A stretch of 38,480 bases of DNA from Actinomycetes bacterium (GTDB lineage: Bacteria > Actinomycetota > Actinomycetes > Streptosporangiales > Streptosporangiaceae), in NCBI GenBank assembly GCA_021792855.1, contig JAJYTW010000015.1:1-38480 (forward strand). The letters are read 5' to 3'. Shown here piece by piece: positions 14,663-21,941 of the stretch. Each line of letters starts with the position of its first letter. The stretch's first letter is position 1. Below the pieces are notes generated by a model. The model was not told the origin of the DNA. It made no database searches and worked only from the letters and a program-made list of their open reading frames with translations. The position numbers and the translations under genes are program-made.

Positions 14663-15250
14663 ATGGCCCCCGAAGAGAATGCCCCGGTGCCGCCGGACCG
14701 GCAGGCCGACTTCGAGCGCAGCGTCCGGCCGTACCTCGGCCAGCTATATCCGGCGGCGCTGCGGATGACCAGGAACGCCCCCGACGCCGAGGACCTGGTC
14801 CAGGAAACCCTGGCCAAGGCCTATAGCGCGTTCGGGCAGTTCACCCCGGGCACGAACCTGCGGGCCTGGCTGCACCGGATCCTCGCCAACACGTTCATCA
14901 GCGGCTACCGCAAGCGCAAGCGGGAGCCGGCCATCACGCCGGGCGCGGACCCCGGCGAGGACTGGCAGGCTGGCCGGGACCCGCTCGGCGTCGCCCGGTC
15001 GGCCGAGGCTGAGGCACTGGACCGGCTGACCGACTCCGAGGTGCTGCGCGCGCTCCGCGACCTGCCCGCCGACTTCCGGACCGCGGTCTACCTGGCCGAC
15101 ATCGAGGGCTACCCGTACCGCGAGGTCGCCGCGATCATGGGCACGCCGATCGGGACCGTGATGTCGAGGCTGCACCGGGGCCGGGAACGGCTGCGGAACG
15201 CGCTGTCCGGCCACCGCCCGTTCGGCTCCGGCGAGGCCGCGCTTACCTAA
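14663..15250 (+). CDS. SigR-like ECF RNA polymerase sigma factor
   Basis: The 195-residue protein has sigma region 2 (about 26-90: [52 protein letters not shown]) and region 4 (about 133-182: [34 protein letters not shown]). These match the SigR/SigH redox-stress group very closely. That group is normally followed by a zinc-binding anti-sigma gene (RsrA/RshA), but here the next gene is a convergent glycosyltransferase, and no HxxxCxxC protein is encoded nearby. It is therefore an orphan paralogue or is controlled at a distance. AGAAGGA lies 4 nt before the ATG at 14663. Function in thiol or oxidative stress is inferred from similarity only. Confidence 0.9.
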   Translation: MAPEENAPVPPDRQADFERSVRPYLGQLYPAALRMTRNAPDAEDLVQETLAKAYSAFGQFTPGTNLRAWLHRILANTFISGYRKRKREPAITPGADPGEDWQAGRDPLGVARSAEAEALDRLTDSEVLRALRDLPADFRTAVYLADIEGYPYREVAAIMGTPIGTVMSRLHRGRERLRNALSGHRPFGSGEAALT

Positions 15251-15299
15251 CTCGACGGCCGTCGGCATCGGGCCAGGCGCGTCTCGCGCAGCCGCCAGG

Positions 15300-17036
15300 T
15301 CACCGACGTGCGGCGTACAGGCTCAGGATCACCGACGAGATGCGCCAGCGGCCGACCAGGCGCAGCGCGCCGATCGCCCGGGCCTCGGCGGCCGCGGCGG
15401 GGGTCAGGCCGCCGCCCGGCAGCGGATGCGACCACCGCACCGTCCACACCCGCCGGACCGCCCGCAGTCGGGCGATCAGCACCCCGGCCGGAACCGGCAG
15501 CCCGCGCAGCGTGGCCGAGGCGACCGGGCTCTGCGCGAGGCCGATGTTCGCCAGCCGGCGGAACGGGGCCGGGTAGGCCATCCCCACCACGGCGGTGTCC
15601 CAGGGCAGGTAGACGACCGCGTCGCCGGGACGTTCATGCGCTGCCACCACGGCCGAGACCGCGCGTAGGTTGTCGGCCCGCGCCGTGGCGGCCCGGATCT
15701 GGACCTGCGGGCCGGCCACGGCGGCCAGCACCACCAGGGCGAGCAGCGCCGACGGGGCGGCCGATGCCAGCGTGGCGGCCCGGCCGGTCAGCCCGCGCCC
15801 GTGCGCGGCCCGCCCGGCCAGCACGACCAGCCAGACCAGCCCGGCGGCCGCCAGCAGCGAGAGCGCGGGCAGGCAGAACACGACGTACCGCTCGACGTAG
15901 ACCGGGTGCGCGAACGAGGCGGCGAGCAGCACCACCGGCGGCAGCACCAGCCAGGGCAGCGACACCACGGCGAGGGACAGTCCCGCGCCGCGGCGCAGTC
16001 CCCGGCCCGCCAGCAGGCCGAGCCAGCCGAGCAGCACGATCACCGGGATCGCCAGGGTTGCCCCGGCGAAGTCCCTGGCCAGCGTCGCCACCGTGGACGG
16101 CGTCGGCGTGGTCACCCAGTTGAGCTGACCGGCCTGGCGCAGGCTGTAGAAAGCGAGCGGCCCGAGCAGCACCGCCGCGACCACGCACGAGACCAGCCAC
16201 CGGGCCAGCGACCCGGGCACCGGCCGCAACACGGCCTGCGGACCGGCGGGCGGCGTCCCGTCGGGCGGCGTCCCATCCGGTCCGCCATTGGCCGTGGCCG
16301 GGCGGCGCGCAAGCAGCAGGCTGACCCCATGCGCGATCGCGAGCAGCACGGCGAACAGGTTGAACGCACCGGTCAGCGCCATCGCGGCGGCATAGCCGGC
16401 CCACCACGGCCAGCGGCCCGAGGCCGCGGCCCGTACCAGCAGGTAGCTGGCCAGCACGGCGCACAGCGAGGTCAGCGCGTACGGCCGGGCCTCCTGCGCG
16501 TACCTGGTAGTCAGCGGGACGCTGACCAGCAGCAGTCCGGCCAGCAACCCGACGGCGGACGGGGCGGGCAGTCCGCTGACCCGGGCAAGCCTCCGGCCGA
16601 GCACCGCGGTCAGGCCCGCCGCGGCGCACATCGCGATCAGGGACGGCAGCCGGAGCACGGTCGCCGAGATCCCGCCGGCCAGGATCACCGGGTGCAGCAG
16701 CAGGTAGTACGGGCCGTGCACGGCGTCCTGGTTGCGGGTCAGCGCGAGGATCGCGCCGGCCGGGCGGGCCGCGCCCGAGATCGTAGCCGCCTCGTCCCGC
16801 CACAGCGACGGCCCGGCGATCCGGTAACCGCCCACCACGAGTTCGGCGAGCACCGGCACGACGGCTACCAGCCAGCCTGGGAACGTCCTGGCCGGCACTG
16901 GCCGGCTCGCTGCCGGGCCAGCGCCGGTCGACGGCCGATCGGGTGACGGCTGATCGGGTGACGGCTGATCGGGTGACGGCTGATCGGACGGCGAGCTTCG
17001 CCGACCGGCGTCCGCGCCGGTCCCCAGGCCACGCAT
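15300..17036 (-). CDS. GT-C fold polytopic glycosyltransferase
   Basis: The 578-residue protein has a cytosolic Ser/Pro/Asp-rich N-tail, then about ten to twelve hydrophobic segments. The GT-C acidic motif WRDEAAT (79-85) lies in the first outer loop after helix 1, and HGPYYLLLHP and RYAQEARPYAL follow, as in ArnT/PMT-like mannosyltransferases using polyprenyl-phosphate sugars. It has a C-terminal soluble part (about 470-578). Its start is 9 nt after the stop of the GT2/glycerophosphotransferase gene, so the two are surely co-transcribed, and it may decorate the same wall polymer. The donor and acceptor are unknown. The N-tail includes four near-identical SPDQP/SPDRP units. Confidence 0.85.
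   Translation of the reverse strand: MRGLGTGADAGRRSSPSDQPSPDQPSPDQPSPDRPSTGAGPAASRPVPARTFPGWLVAVVPVLAELVVGGYRIAGPSLWRDEAATISGAARPAGAILALTRNQDAVHGPYYLLLHPVILAGGISATVLRLPSLIAMCAAAGLTAVLGRRLARVSGLPAPSAVGLLAGLLLVSVPLTTRYAQEARPYALTSLCAVLASYLLVRAAASGRWPWWAGYAAAMALTGAFNLFAVLLAIAHGVSLLLARRPATANGGPDGTPPDGTPPAGPQAVLRPVPGSLARWLVSCVVAAVLLGPLAFYSLRQAGQLNWVTTPTPSTVATLARDFAGATLAIPVIVLLGWLGLLAGRGLRRGAGLSLAVVSLPWLVLPPVVLLAASFAHPVYVERYVVFCLPALSLLAAAGLVWLVVLAGRAAHGRGLTGRAATLASAAPSALLALVVLAAVAGPQVQIRAATARADNLRAVSAVVAAHERPGDAVVYLPWDTAVVGMAYPAPFRRLANIGLAQSPVASATLRGLPVPAGVLIARLRAVRRVWTVRWSHPLPGGGLTPAAAAEARAIGALRLVGRWRISSVILSLYAARR
16936..16995. repeat. 15-nt in-frame tandem repeats coding SPDQP units
   Basis: The unit TGATCGGGTGACGGC occurs at 16951-16965 and 16966-16980, with a first copy at 16936-16950 differing by its first base and a diverged fourth copy from 16981. 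On the minus strand each encodes SPDQP or SPDRP. The 15-nt period keeps the frame of the glycosyltransferase N-tail, so copy number could vary without harm. Confidence 0.85.
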
Positions 17037-17045
17037 GGGCGCAGT

Positions 17046-20000
17046 CTAGCCGCCGAAGATCCGGTCGCAGGCCCGCGCGGATGCCTTGCCGTCGTCCAGC
17101 GGGCAGAACCGCGCGGTGAACTCGGCGTGCGCGTCCCGGTACCGTTCGGCGACGTGGTCGATGTCCGCCAGTGCCTCGACCACCTCCGCCGAGGTACGCA
17201 GCAGCGGACCGGGCGCGGACGACTCGAAATCGAAGTAGAAGCCGCGCACCTGGTCCCGGTATCGCTCCAGGTCGTAGGTGAAGAACAGCATCGGCCGCCC
17301 GGTCGGGGCGAAGTCGAACATCACCGAGGAGTAATCGGTGATCAGCACGTCGGCGATCGCGAGCAGGTCGTTGATGTCCGGATAGCCGGTCACATCCAGC
17401 GTGAACCCGTCCCTGGCCGCCGGGATCCCGCCCGCCATCAGGTGGTGGCCGCGGATCGCCAGCAGGTAGTCCCCGGCGAGCCTGCGGCCGGCCGCGGCCA
17501 GGTCGAGCCGGAAGTCCAGCCGGTAACCGCCGGAGGCGTCCCTGGTGTCGTCTCGCCAGGTCGGCACGTACAGCGCGACCCGGCGGCCGGGCGGAACCCC
17601 GATCAGCCGGCGGATCCGCTCTCGGTCGTCCCCGGCAGTCGCCCCGGTACCGGTAGTCGCCCCGGGGCCGGACGCCTTCGCCAGCAGTGCGTCGTTGCGC
17701 GGGTAGCCGGTCTCGGCGATCTCGCCGCCGAACCGGAACGCCCGCCGCAGGATCGGGGTGGCGAACGGGTCCGGCGACAGCAGCAGGTCCCACTGGGCGA
17801 CGTCGTGATCCATGAACGCGAAGTACCGCTGCCCGCTAGCGAAGCTGGGCCGGGCGATGTCGTAGCCAAGTCGCTTGAGCGGCGTTCCGTGCCAGGTCTG
17901 CGCGTAGCGCTGGCCGGGGCGGCGGCGCATCGGGGCCGGCATGTGGTCGTTCGAGATCAGGTACCTGGAACGGCCGAGCGCGGTGAAGTAGGCGGCGGAC
18001 CCGATCAGCACCGCATCCGCGCCCTCGGGAACGGTCACCGACCAGTCGGCGACGGCCCAGATCTGCCGCCGCCGGTCGCCGCGCCGCCGCAGTTCGTCGG
18101 CGATCCCGCGCGGGTTGTCGCCGGTCTGCTTGCCGGCGTAGCTCATCAGCAGGATCTGGTCCCGGAGCGGAAGCCGCCGGGCGATCGGGTAATAGACGTC
18201 GCGGAGCAGTTTCCGGCGGATCCGGCCTCGCTCGTAGCCGCGCAGGTAGGGGCCGACCCGAAGGAGCAGGCGCCCGCCCTCGGCGGAGCACCGGCAGGTC
18301 TTGCGGCCGACCCGGACCGGCCGCCCGTCCACCGCGGCCCCGCCGATCTCCGGCACCGTGTTCCCGGGCACCGTGTTCCCCGGCACCGTGTTCCCCGCCG
18401 CGGTGACCACGCCGATCTCCCACCGGCCGTCCCGCAGCGGCGCGACCTGGCCGAACGTCTCGACCGCGTCGACGTCGATGACGGCGGTGAACTCCAGTCC
18501 GGCGCCGGTGACTTCGAACTGGTGCCGCTCCCAGCCGTCGAGGTGCCTGAGCGTGATCCGGGGCGGCTCCGGGCCGGCCCCGCGCCCGCGCAGGATCAGC
18601 TTCCCGTCCGCGGTCCAGGCCTGCCCGGTGAGCACCGGGCCAGGCCCGCCGGCCATCTCGGCGGCGGGCTCACCAGCGGGCGGGGCGACTCCGTCCGCCG
18701 CCGGGCGCACGCCGATCCGCAGCCGCCGCCCGACCCACCGCGCGCCGAACACCAGGCCAGGAGCGACGGTCCGCTGCACTGGCCGGTCGGCGGCCGGTGC
18801 CGGGCTGTGCAGCCGGGCGGGCCGCCACGATCCCCGGCCGCGCACCAGCACGTAGCAGTCCCACTCGCCGGTCAGCCAGCGCCGCCCGGCCCGGAACCAG
18901 CGCGGGCTGACCACGCACCGGAAGCCGGACCAGTCGTAGCGGTACCGGTCCTGGCCGGACCCGGCGGTCACGTCCGGCCGGCGCACCGACCGGGCCGGCA
19001 GCACCACCGGCGGACGACGGCGCGACCTGGGCACCAGCAGCACCAGCTTGCTGGTCTGGCGGCGGTCGCCGACGTCCACCGACGGCAGGTAGGCCCAGCC
19101 GTCGATCACCAGCGACCCGCCGCGCCAGCCGAGCGCGTCGACGCCGACGTGCGGGTCGAGTTCCCGCCACTGCGGCCGGAACACCCGGTCGGGGATCGCC
19201 AGCGCGCGGTCCCGCCGGAACGGCAGGTCGGCGCGGAGTCCGCGGGCGGTCCGGACCATCGGCGGGGTCCTGGCCGGATGCCGGGCCAGCCACCCCGCGT
19301 ACTCGGTGAGCTCAGCCGTGCGTTCCCGTTCAATCAGGTGATAGGCCAGCTTGCGGGCGGCCGGCAGGTCGGCGCGGACCTTGGGGTCCACGGTGCGCAG
19401 GTACCCGGCCGCCAGCGGAACGAACTCGCGCCGGTAGTCCTCGCTGGTCAGCGAGAGGTCGCGGACGTATAGCCACAGATCGTTGAGCAGCGCCTTGTGC
19501 TGATGCGCCGCGACCATCGCCGGGGTGCCGCGCTCGCGGAGGAAATCCTCGATCATCCCGAACGCGGTGATCCGGTCCCTGAAGTTGGCGATCCTGGTCC
19601 TGGACTGGGTGATCGACGGGGCGTCGGCGTCCCGGTCCCGCCAGTAGTAGACCGGGTCGGTGATCACGTCCACTGCCCGGGCGAGCACGTGCGCCTTGGT
19701 CATCGCGACCAGGTCCTCCCACAGCATGCCCTCGGGGAAGACCAGTCCGGTGCGCTCCCAGAACGACCGCCGGTACAGCTTGTTCCAGACCGAGATGTCG
19801 TAGAACAACTCCGGGGTCCGGCTGATGTGGGTGCCGATCTGGCGGGCCTTGATCGCGCGATCGTGCAGGCCGGACTCGCCGAGACCGGCCGCGCTGAGCC
19901 GGCGCACGGCGCCGGACACGAAGTCCGATCCGGATCGCTCGAGCACGGCGAGCAGCCGCTCGTAGGCGTCCGGCGGCAGCATGTCGTCGCTGTCGACGAA

Positions 20001-20264
20001 GGCAAGATACTCGCCGGTCGCCGCGGCCATGCCGGTGTTGCGCGCCGCGCCCGGGCCGGCGTTGGGCACCTGGATCAGGGTGAACCGCGGGTCCGCGGCG
20101 GCCATAGCGCCAGCCACCACGGCGCCATCGTCGGTCGAGCCGTCATCGACCATGATCACCTCGAGCGCGGTGACCGTCTGGGCGGCGATCGAGGACAGGC
20201 AGTCGGCCAGGTCTCCGGCGCTGTTGTAGAAGGGCACCACGACGCTGATCTTCGGATCGCTCAT
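17046..20264 (-). CDS. Bifunctional GT2 glycosyltransferase / CDP-glycerol glycerophosphotransferase
   Basis: The 1072-residue protein fuses a GT2 domain (about 1-220; VVPFYNSAGDL, VDDGST at 39-44, FVDSDDMLPP with the metal-binding DSDD at 91-94) to a central beta-rich region (about 420-640) and a TagF/TarF-like domain (about 690-1072). The latter shows WHGTPLKRLGYD (from 791), SPDPFATPILRRAF, ETGYPRND, YVPTWRDD, AIRGHH and TDYSSVMFDF (from 976), the conserved catalytic segments for adding glycerol-phosphate from CDP-glycerol. It likely builds a teichoic-acid-like or glycosylated polyol-phosphate wall polymer on the cytosolic face. GGAAGGG lies 4 nt before the ATG at 20264; the longer frame to 20462 is shadow. 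A GT-C gene follows after 9 nt. Confidence 0.9.
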   Translation of the reverse strand: MSDPKISVVVPFYNSAGDLADCLSSIAAQTVTALEVIMVDDGSTDDGAVVAGAMAAADPRFTLIQVPNAGPGAARNTGMAAATGEYLAFVDSDDMLPPDAYERLLAVLERSGSDFVSGAVRRLSAAGLGESGLHDRAIKARQIGTHISRTPELFYDISVWNKLYRRSFWERTGLVFPEGMLWEDLVAMTKAHVLARAVDVITDPVYYWRDRDADAPSITQSRTRIANFRDRITAFGMIEDFLRERGTPAMVAAHQHKALLNDLWLYVRDLSLTSEDYRREFVPLAAGYLRTVDPKVRADLPAARKLAYHLIERERTAELTEYAGWLARHPARTPPMVRTARGLRADLPFRRDRALAIPDRVFRPQWRELDPHVGVDALGWRGGSLVIDGWAYLPSVDVGDRRQTSKLVLLVPRSRRRPPVVLPARSVRRPDVTAGSGQDRYRYDWSGFRCVVSPRWFRAGRRWLTGEWDCYVLVRGRGSWRPARLHSPAPAADRPVQRTVAPGLVFGARWVGRRLRIGVRPAADGVAPPAGEPAAEMAGGPGPVLTGQAWTADGKLILRGRGAGPEPPRITLRHLDGWERHQFEVTGAGLEFTAVIDVDAVETFGQVAPLRDGRWEIGVVTAAGNTVPGNTVPGNTVPEIGGAAVDGRPVRVGRKTCRCSAEGGRLLLRVGPYLRGYERGRIRRKLLRDVYYPIARRLPLRDQILLMSYAGKQTGDNPRGIADELRRRGDRRRQIWAVADWSVTVPEGADAVLIGSAAYFTALGRSRYLISNDHMPAPMRRRPGQRYAQTWHGTPLKRLGYDIARPSFASGQRYFAFMDHDVAQWDLLLSPDPFATPILRRAFRFGGEIAETGYPRNDALLAKASGPGATTGTGATAGDDRERIRRLIGVPPGRRVALYVPTWRDDTRDASGGYRLDFRLDLAAAGRRLAGDYLLAIRGHHLMAGGIPAARDGFTLDVTGYPDINDLLAIADVLITDYSSVMFDFAPTGRPMLFFTYDLERYRDQVRGFYFDFESSAPGPLLRTSAEVVEALADIDHVAERYRDAHAEFTARFCPLDDGKASARACDRIFGG
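18354..18398. repeat. 15-nt in-frame triplication in the GT2/TagF gene
   Basis: CACCGTGTTCCCCGG occurs three times in tandem (18354, 18369 and 18384) with one or two changes, encoding NTVPG units on the minus strand. It lies in the region linking the central beta-rich part to the glycerophosphotransferase domain, and the period preserves the frame. Confidence 0.85.
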
Positions 20265-20304
20265 CGCACCCTTCCTCGGCCGCGGGCGGCCGGGCGGCTG
20301 ATCG

Positions 20305-20318
20305 CCGTCCCGGGACGG
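20305..20318. terminator. 14-nt palindrome between echA and the GT2/TagF gene
   Basis: CCGTCCC-GGGACGG is a perfect palindrome just after the enoyl-CoA hydratase stop, inside the 58-nt spacer. It could partially terminate transcription before the glycosyltransferase genes or act as a protein site. Confidence 0.35.
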
Positions 20319-20322
20319 GCGG

Positions 20323-21087
20323 CTACTCCCCGCGCCAGACCGGCGCCCGCTTCTCCGCGAACGCGATGGCGCCCTCCATCGCATCCTTGGACCCGAACAC
20401 CGGGCCGATGATCTCCTGCTGCCGCGCGAACGCCTCGGCGGCCGGCCAGTCCGCCGACTCAACGACGACGCGCTTCGAGGCGGTCAGCGCCAGCGGCGCG
20501 CCCAGCGCGACCCGCGCGGCGAGTTCCCTGGCGGCCGCCAGCGACTGCCCGGCCGGGACCAGTCGGTTGACCAGGCCGGCCTCAGCGAGCCTGGCCGCCG
20601 GGACGTGCTCGCCGGTCAGCGCGATCTCCATCGCGAGGTGATAAGGGATCCTGGTCCGCAGCCGGATCAGTCCGCCCGCGCCGGCCACCAGTCCGCGCCG
20701 CACCTCGGGCAGGCCGAACTTCGCCTCCTCGCTGGCCACGACCAGATCGCAGGCCAGCACCAGTTCGAAGCCGCCGGCCAGCGCGTAGCCCTCGACCGCC
20801 GCGATCAGCGGCTTGACCGGCGGCCGCTCGACCAGTCCGGCGAAACCGCGGCCCTCAACTACCGGCGCGTCGCCGGCCAGGAAGGCCTTCAGATCCATTC
20901 CGGCGCAGAACGTCCCGCCCGCGCCGGTCAGCACGATCACGGCGACGTCCTGGCGGGCGTCGAAGTCCTCGACCGCCGCGGCGATGCCCCTGGCGACCTC
21001 GCCGTTCACCGCGTTCCGCGCCTGCGGGCGGTCGATCGTGATGACCGCGACGCCGTCCGCAACTTCGGTCTGGACCGCCTCCGACAT
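20323..21087 (-). CDS. Enoyl-CoA hydratase / crotonase-family protein
   Basis: The 254-residue protein hydrates 2-trans-enoyl-CoA or performs a related crotonase reaction. The oxyanion-hole segment is GGTFCAGMDLKAF (57-69), and both catalytic glutamates of true hydratases are present: Glu108 in LAGGFELVLACDL and Glu128 in FGLPEVRRGL. The C-terminal SKRVVVES and ending PVFGSKDAMEGAIAFAEKRAP fit EchA proteins. GGGAGG lies 7 nt before the ATG at 21087; the upstream in-frame extension to 21240 is not needed. It is first in a minus-strand set with the teichoic-type genes but probably functions in beta-oxidation, so the linkage may be only positional. Confidence 0.93.
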   Translation of the reverse strand: MSEAVQTEVADGVAVITIDRPQARNAVNGEVARGIAAAVEDFDARQDVAVIVLTGAGGTFCAGMDLKAFLAGDAPVVEGRGFAGLVERPPVKPLIAAVEGYALAGGFELVLACDLVVASEEAKFGLPEVRRGLVAGAGGLIRLRTRIPYHLAMEIALTGEHVPAARLAEAGLVNRLVPAGQSLAAARELAARVALGAPLALTASKRVVVESADWPAAEAFARQQEIIGPVFGSKDAMEGAIAFAEKRAPVWRGE

Positions 21088-21288
21088 GTGCCGCCTCCCG
21101 GCGCGGACTGGCTCCGCGGGCTCGTTAATCCTGGCTCGCAGCGATCTTACCGACGGCCCGGCGAGCGGGGCAGCCCGCGACGCCGGGCGACCGCGCGACA
21201 AAATGTTCCGAACTCGCGTCATAATCCTGGGCCACACCACTCCTTACTGGTCAGTAGGGGATCCCCGAGCACAGCAACTGGAGTGGCC
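21088..21288. promoter_or_regulatory. Divergent control region echA / DUF6230 gene
   Basis: The 201-bp spacer contains CATAAT (21220-21225) as a possible plus-strand -10, about 64 nt before the DUF6230 ATG, and the TetR-type palindrome at 21245-21256 between that -10 and the start. No gene is seen in it. Confidence 0.45.
21245..21256. promoter_or_regulatory. TetR-type operator upstream of the DUF6230 gene
   Basis: TACTG-GT-CAGTA is a perfect 5-bp inverted repeat with a 2-nt centre. Outside it, one T-G mismatch is followed by two further complementary pairs (CC...GG), giving arms of about 8 nt. This size and centre fit a TetR-family operator. The regulator is not encoded next to it. Confidence 0.55.
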
Positions 21289-21936
21289 ATGGCACCGCCC
21301 GAGAACAACACCCCGCAGAATCACCCGCACCGGGCGGCCGGGCGGGTCCGCTGGCGCCGATTCGCCTTCGCGCTCGTGCCATCGCTGGCCGTCGTTGCCG
21401 CCGTGCTCGGGCTCACCGCCCAGGGCGCGCTGGCCTCCTCCTTCTCGATCTCCGGCCAGCAGTTCCAGGTGTCGGCCAACGCGCTGAGCGGCCAGGGCTT
21501 CCAGCAGTTCGGAACCGTCGACTCCACCGCCGCCAGCCGGAAGATCGTGGTCGCCGAGTCGGAGATCGGCACCGCGACGCTCACCAGCCTGTGCCAGAGC
21601 GTGGTCACCACCATGCCGTTCGGGCTCGGCACCTACACCCTGCAGATCAGGGCCGGACAGGGCAGTACCCCGGTGTCGGCGTCGGGCCTGATCGTGGACG
21701 CCAATCAGCTATCCGGCAGCACCGCGGTGTTCCGCAACATCCACATCGGCCAGGATGCGAGCACGCTCACCGACGTGAACGGCGTCCCCCTCGGCCAGGC
21801 CGGGACCTTCGCCCAGCAGGCGACCCACATCACGATCGACAACCTCCGGCAAGTCGCCTACGCGACCTCGGCTGGCACCTTCACGCTGCCCGGCTTCAGC
21901 CTGCGGCTGAGCGCCGGCGACAAGCCCTGCTTCTAA
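21289..21936 (+). CDS. DUF6230-type secreted beta-rich protein
   Basis: The 215-residue protein has a basic N-terminus (HRAAGRVRWRR), a hydrophobic segment (about 25-46) and a signal-peptidase-like ALA-S site at 49/50. The exported part is Ser/Thr/Gly/Gln-rich with alternating beta pattern (ISGQQFQVSANALSGQGFQQ, FTLPGFSLRLS), and has two cysteines, one in TSLCQS and one in the terminal KPCF, that could pair. It matches my memory of the DUF6230 family, often annotated without evidence as cholesterol esterase; I see no catalytic triad. GGAG lies 5 nt before the ATG. The DUF6114 gene begins 5 nt after its stop, so the two form one operon. Confidence 0.82.
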   Translation: MAPPENNTPQNHPHRAAGRVRWRRFAFALVPSLAVVAAVLGLTAQGALASSFSISGQQFQVSANALSGQGFQQFGTVDSTAASRKIVVAESEIGTATLTSLCQSVVTTMPFGLGTYTLQIRAGQGSTPVSASGLIVDANQLSGSTAVFRNIHIGQDASTLTDVNGVPLGQAGTFAQQATHITIDNLRQVAYATSAGTFTLPGFSLRLSAGDKPCF

Positions 21937-21941
21937 CCGGC

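Noticed and set aside
15634-17793. Long minus-strand open frame of 719 codons
   Set aside because: It is a shadow of the GT-C and GT2/TagF genes, rich in Arg/Ala/Gly/Pro, with no domain and crossing a gene junction.
20265-20462. N-terminal extension of the GT2/TagF protein
   Set aside because: The extension is Arg/Ser-rich antisense of the hydratase gene, and a good ribosome site precedes the ATG at 20264.
21289-21936. Cholesterol esterase activity for the DUF6230 protein
   Set aside because: No GxSxG or other catalytic motif is visible; that database label appears unsupported.
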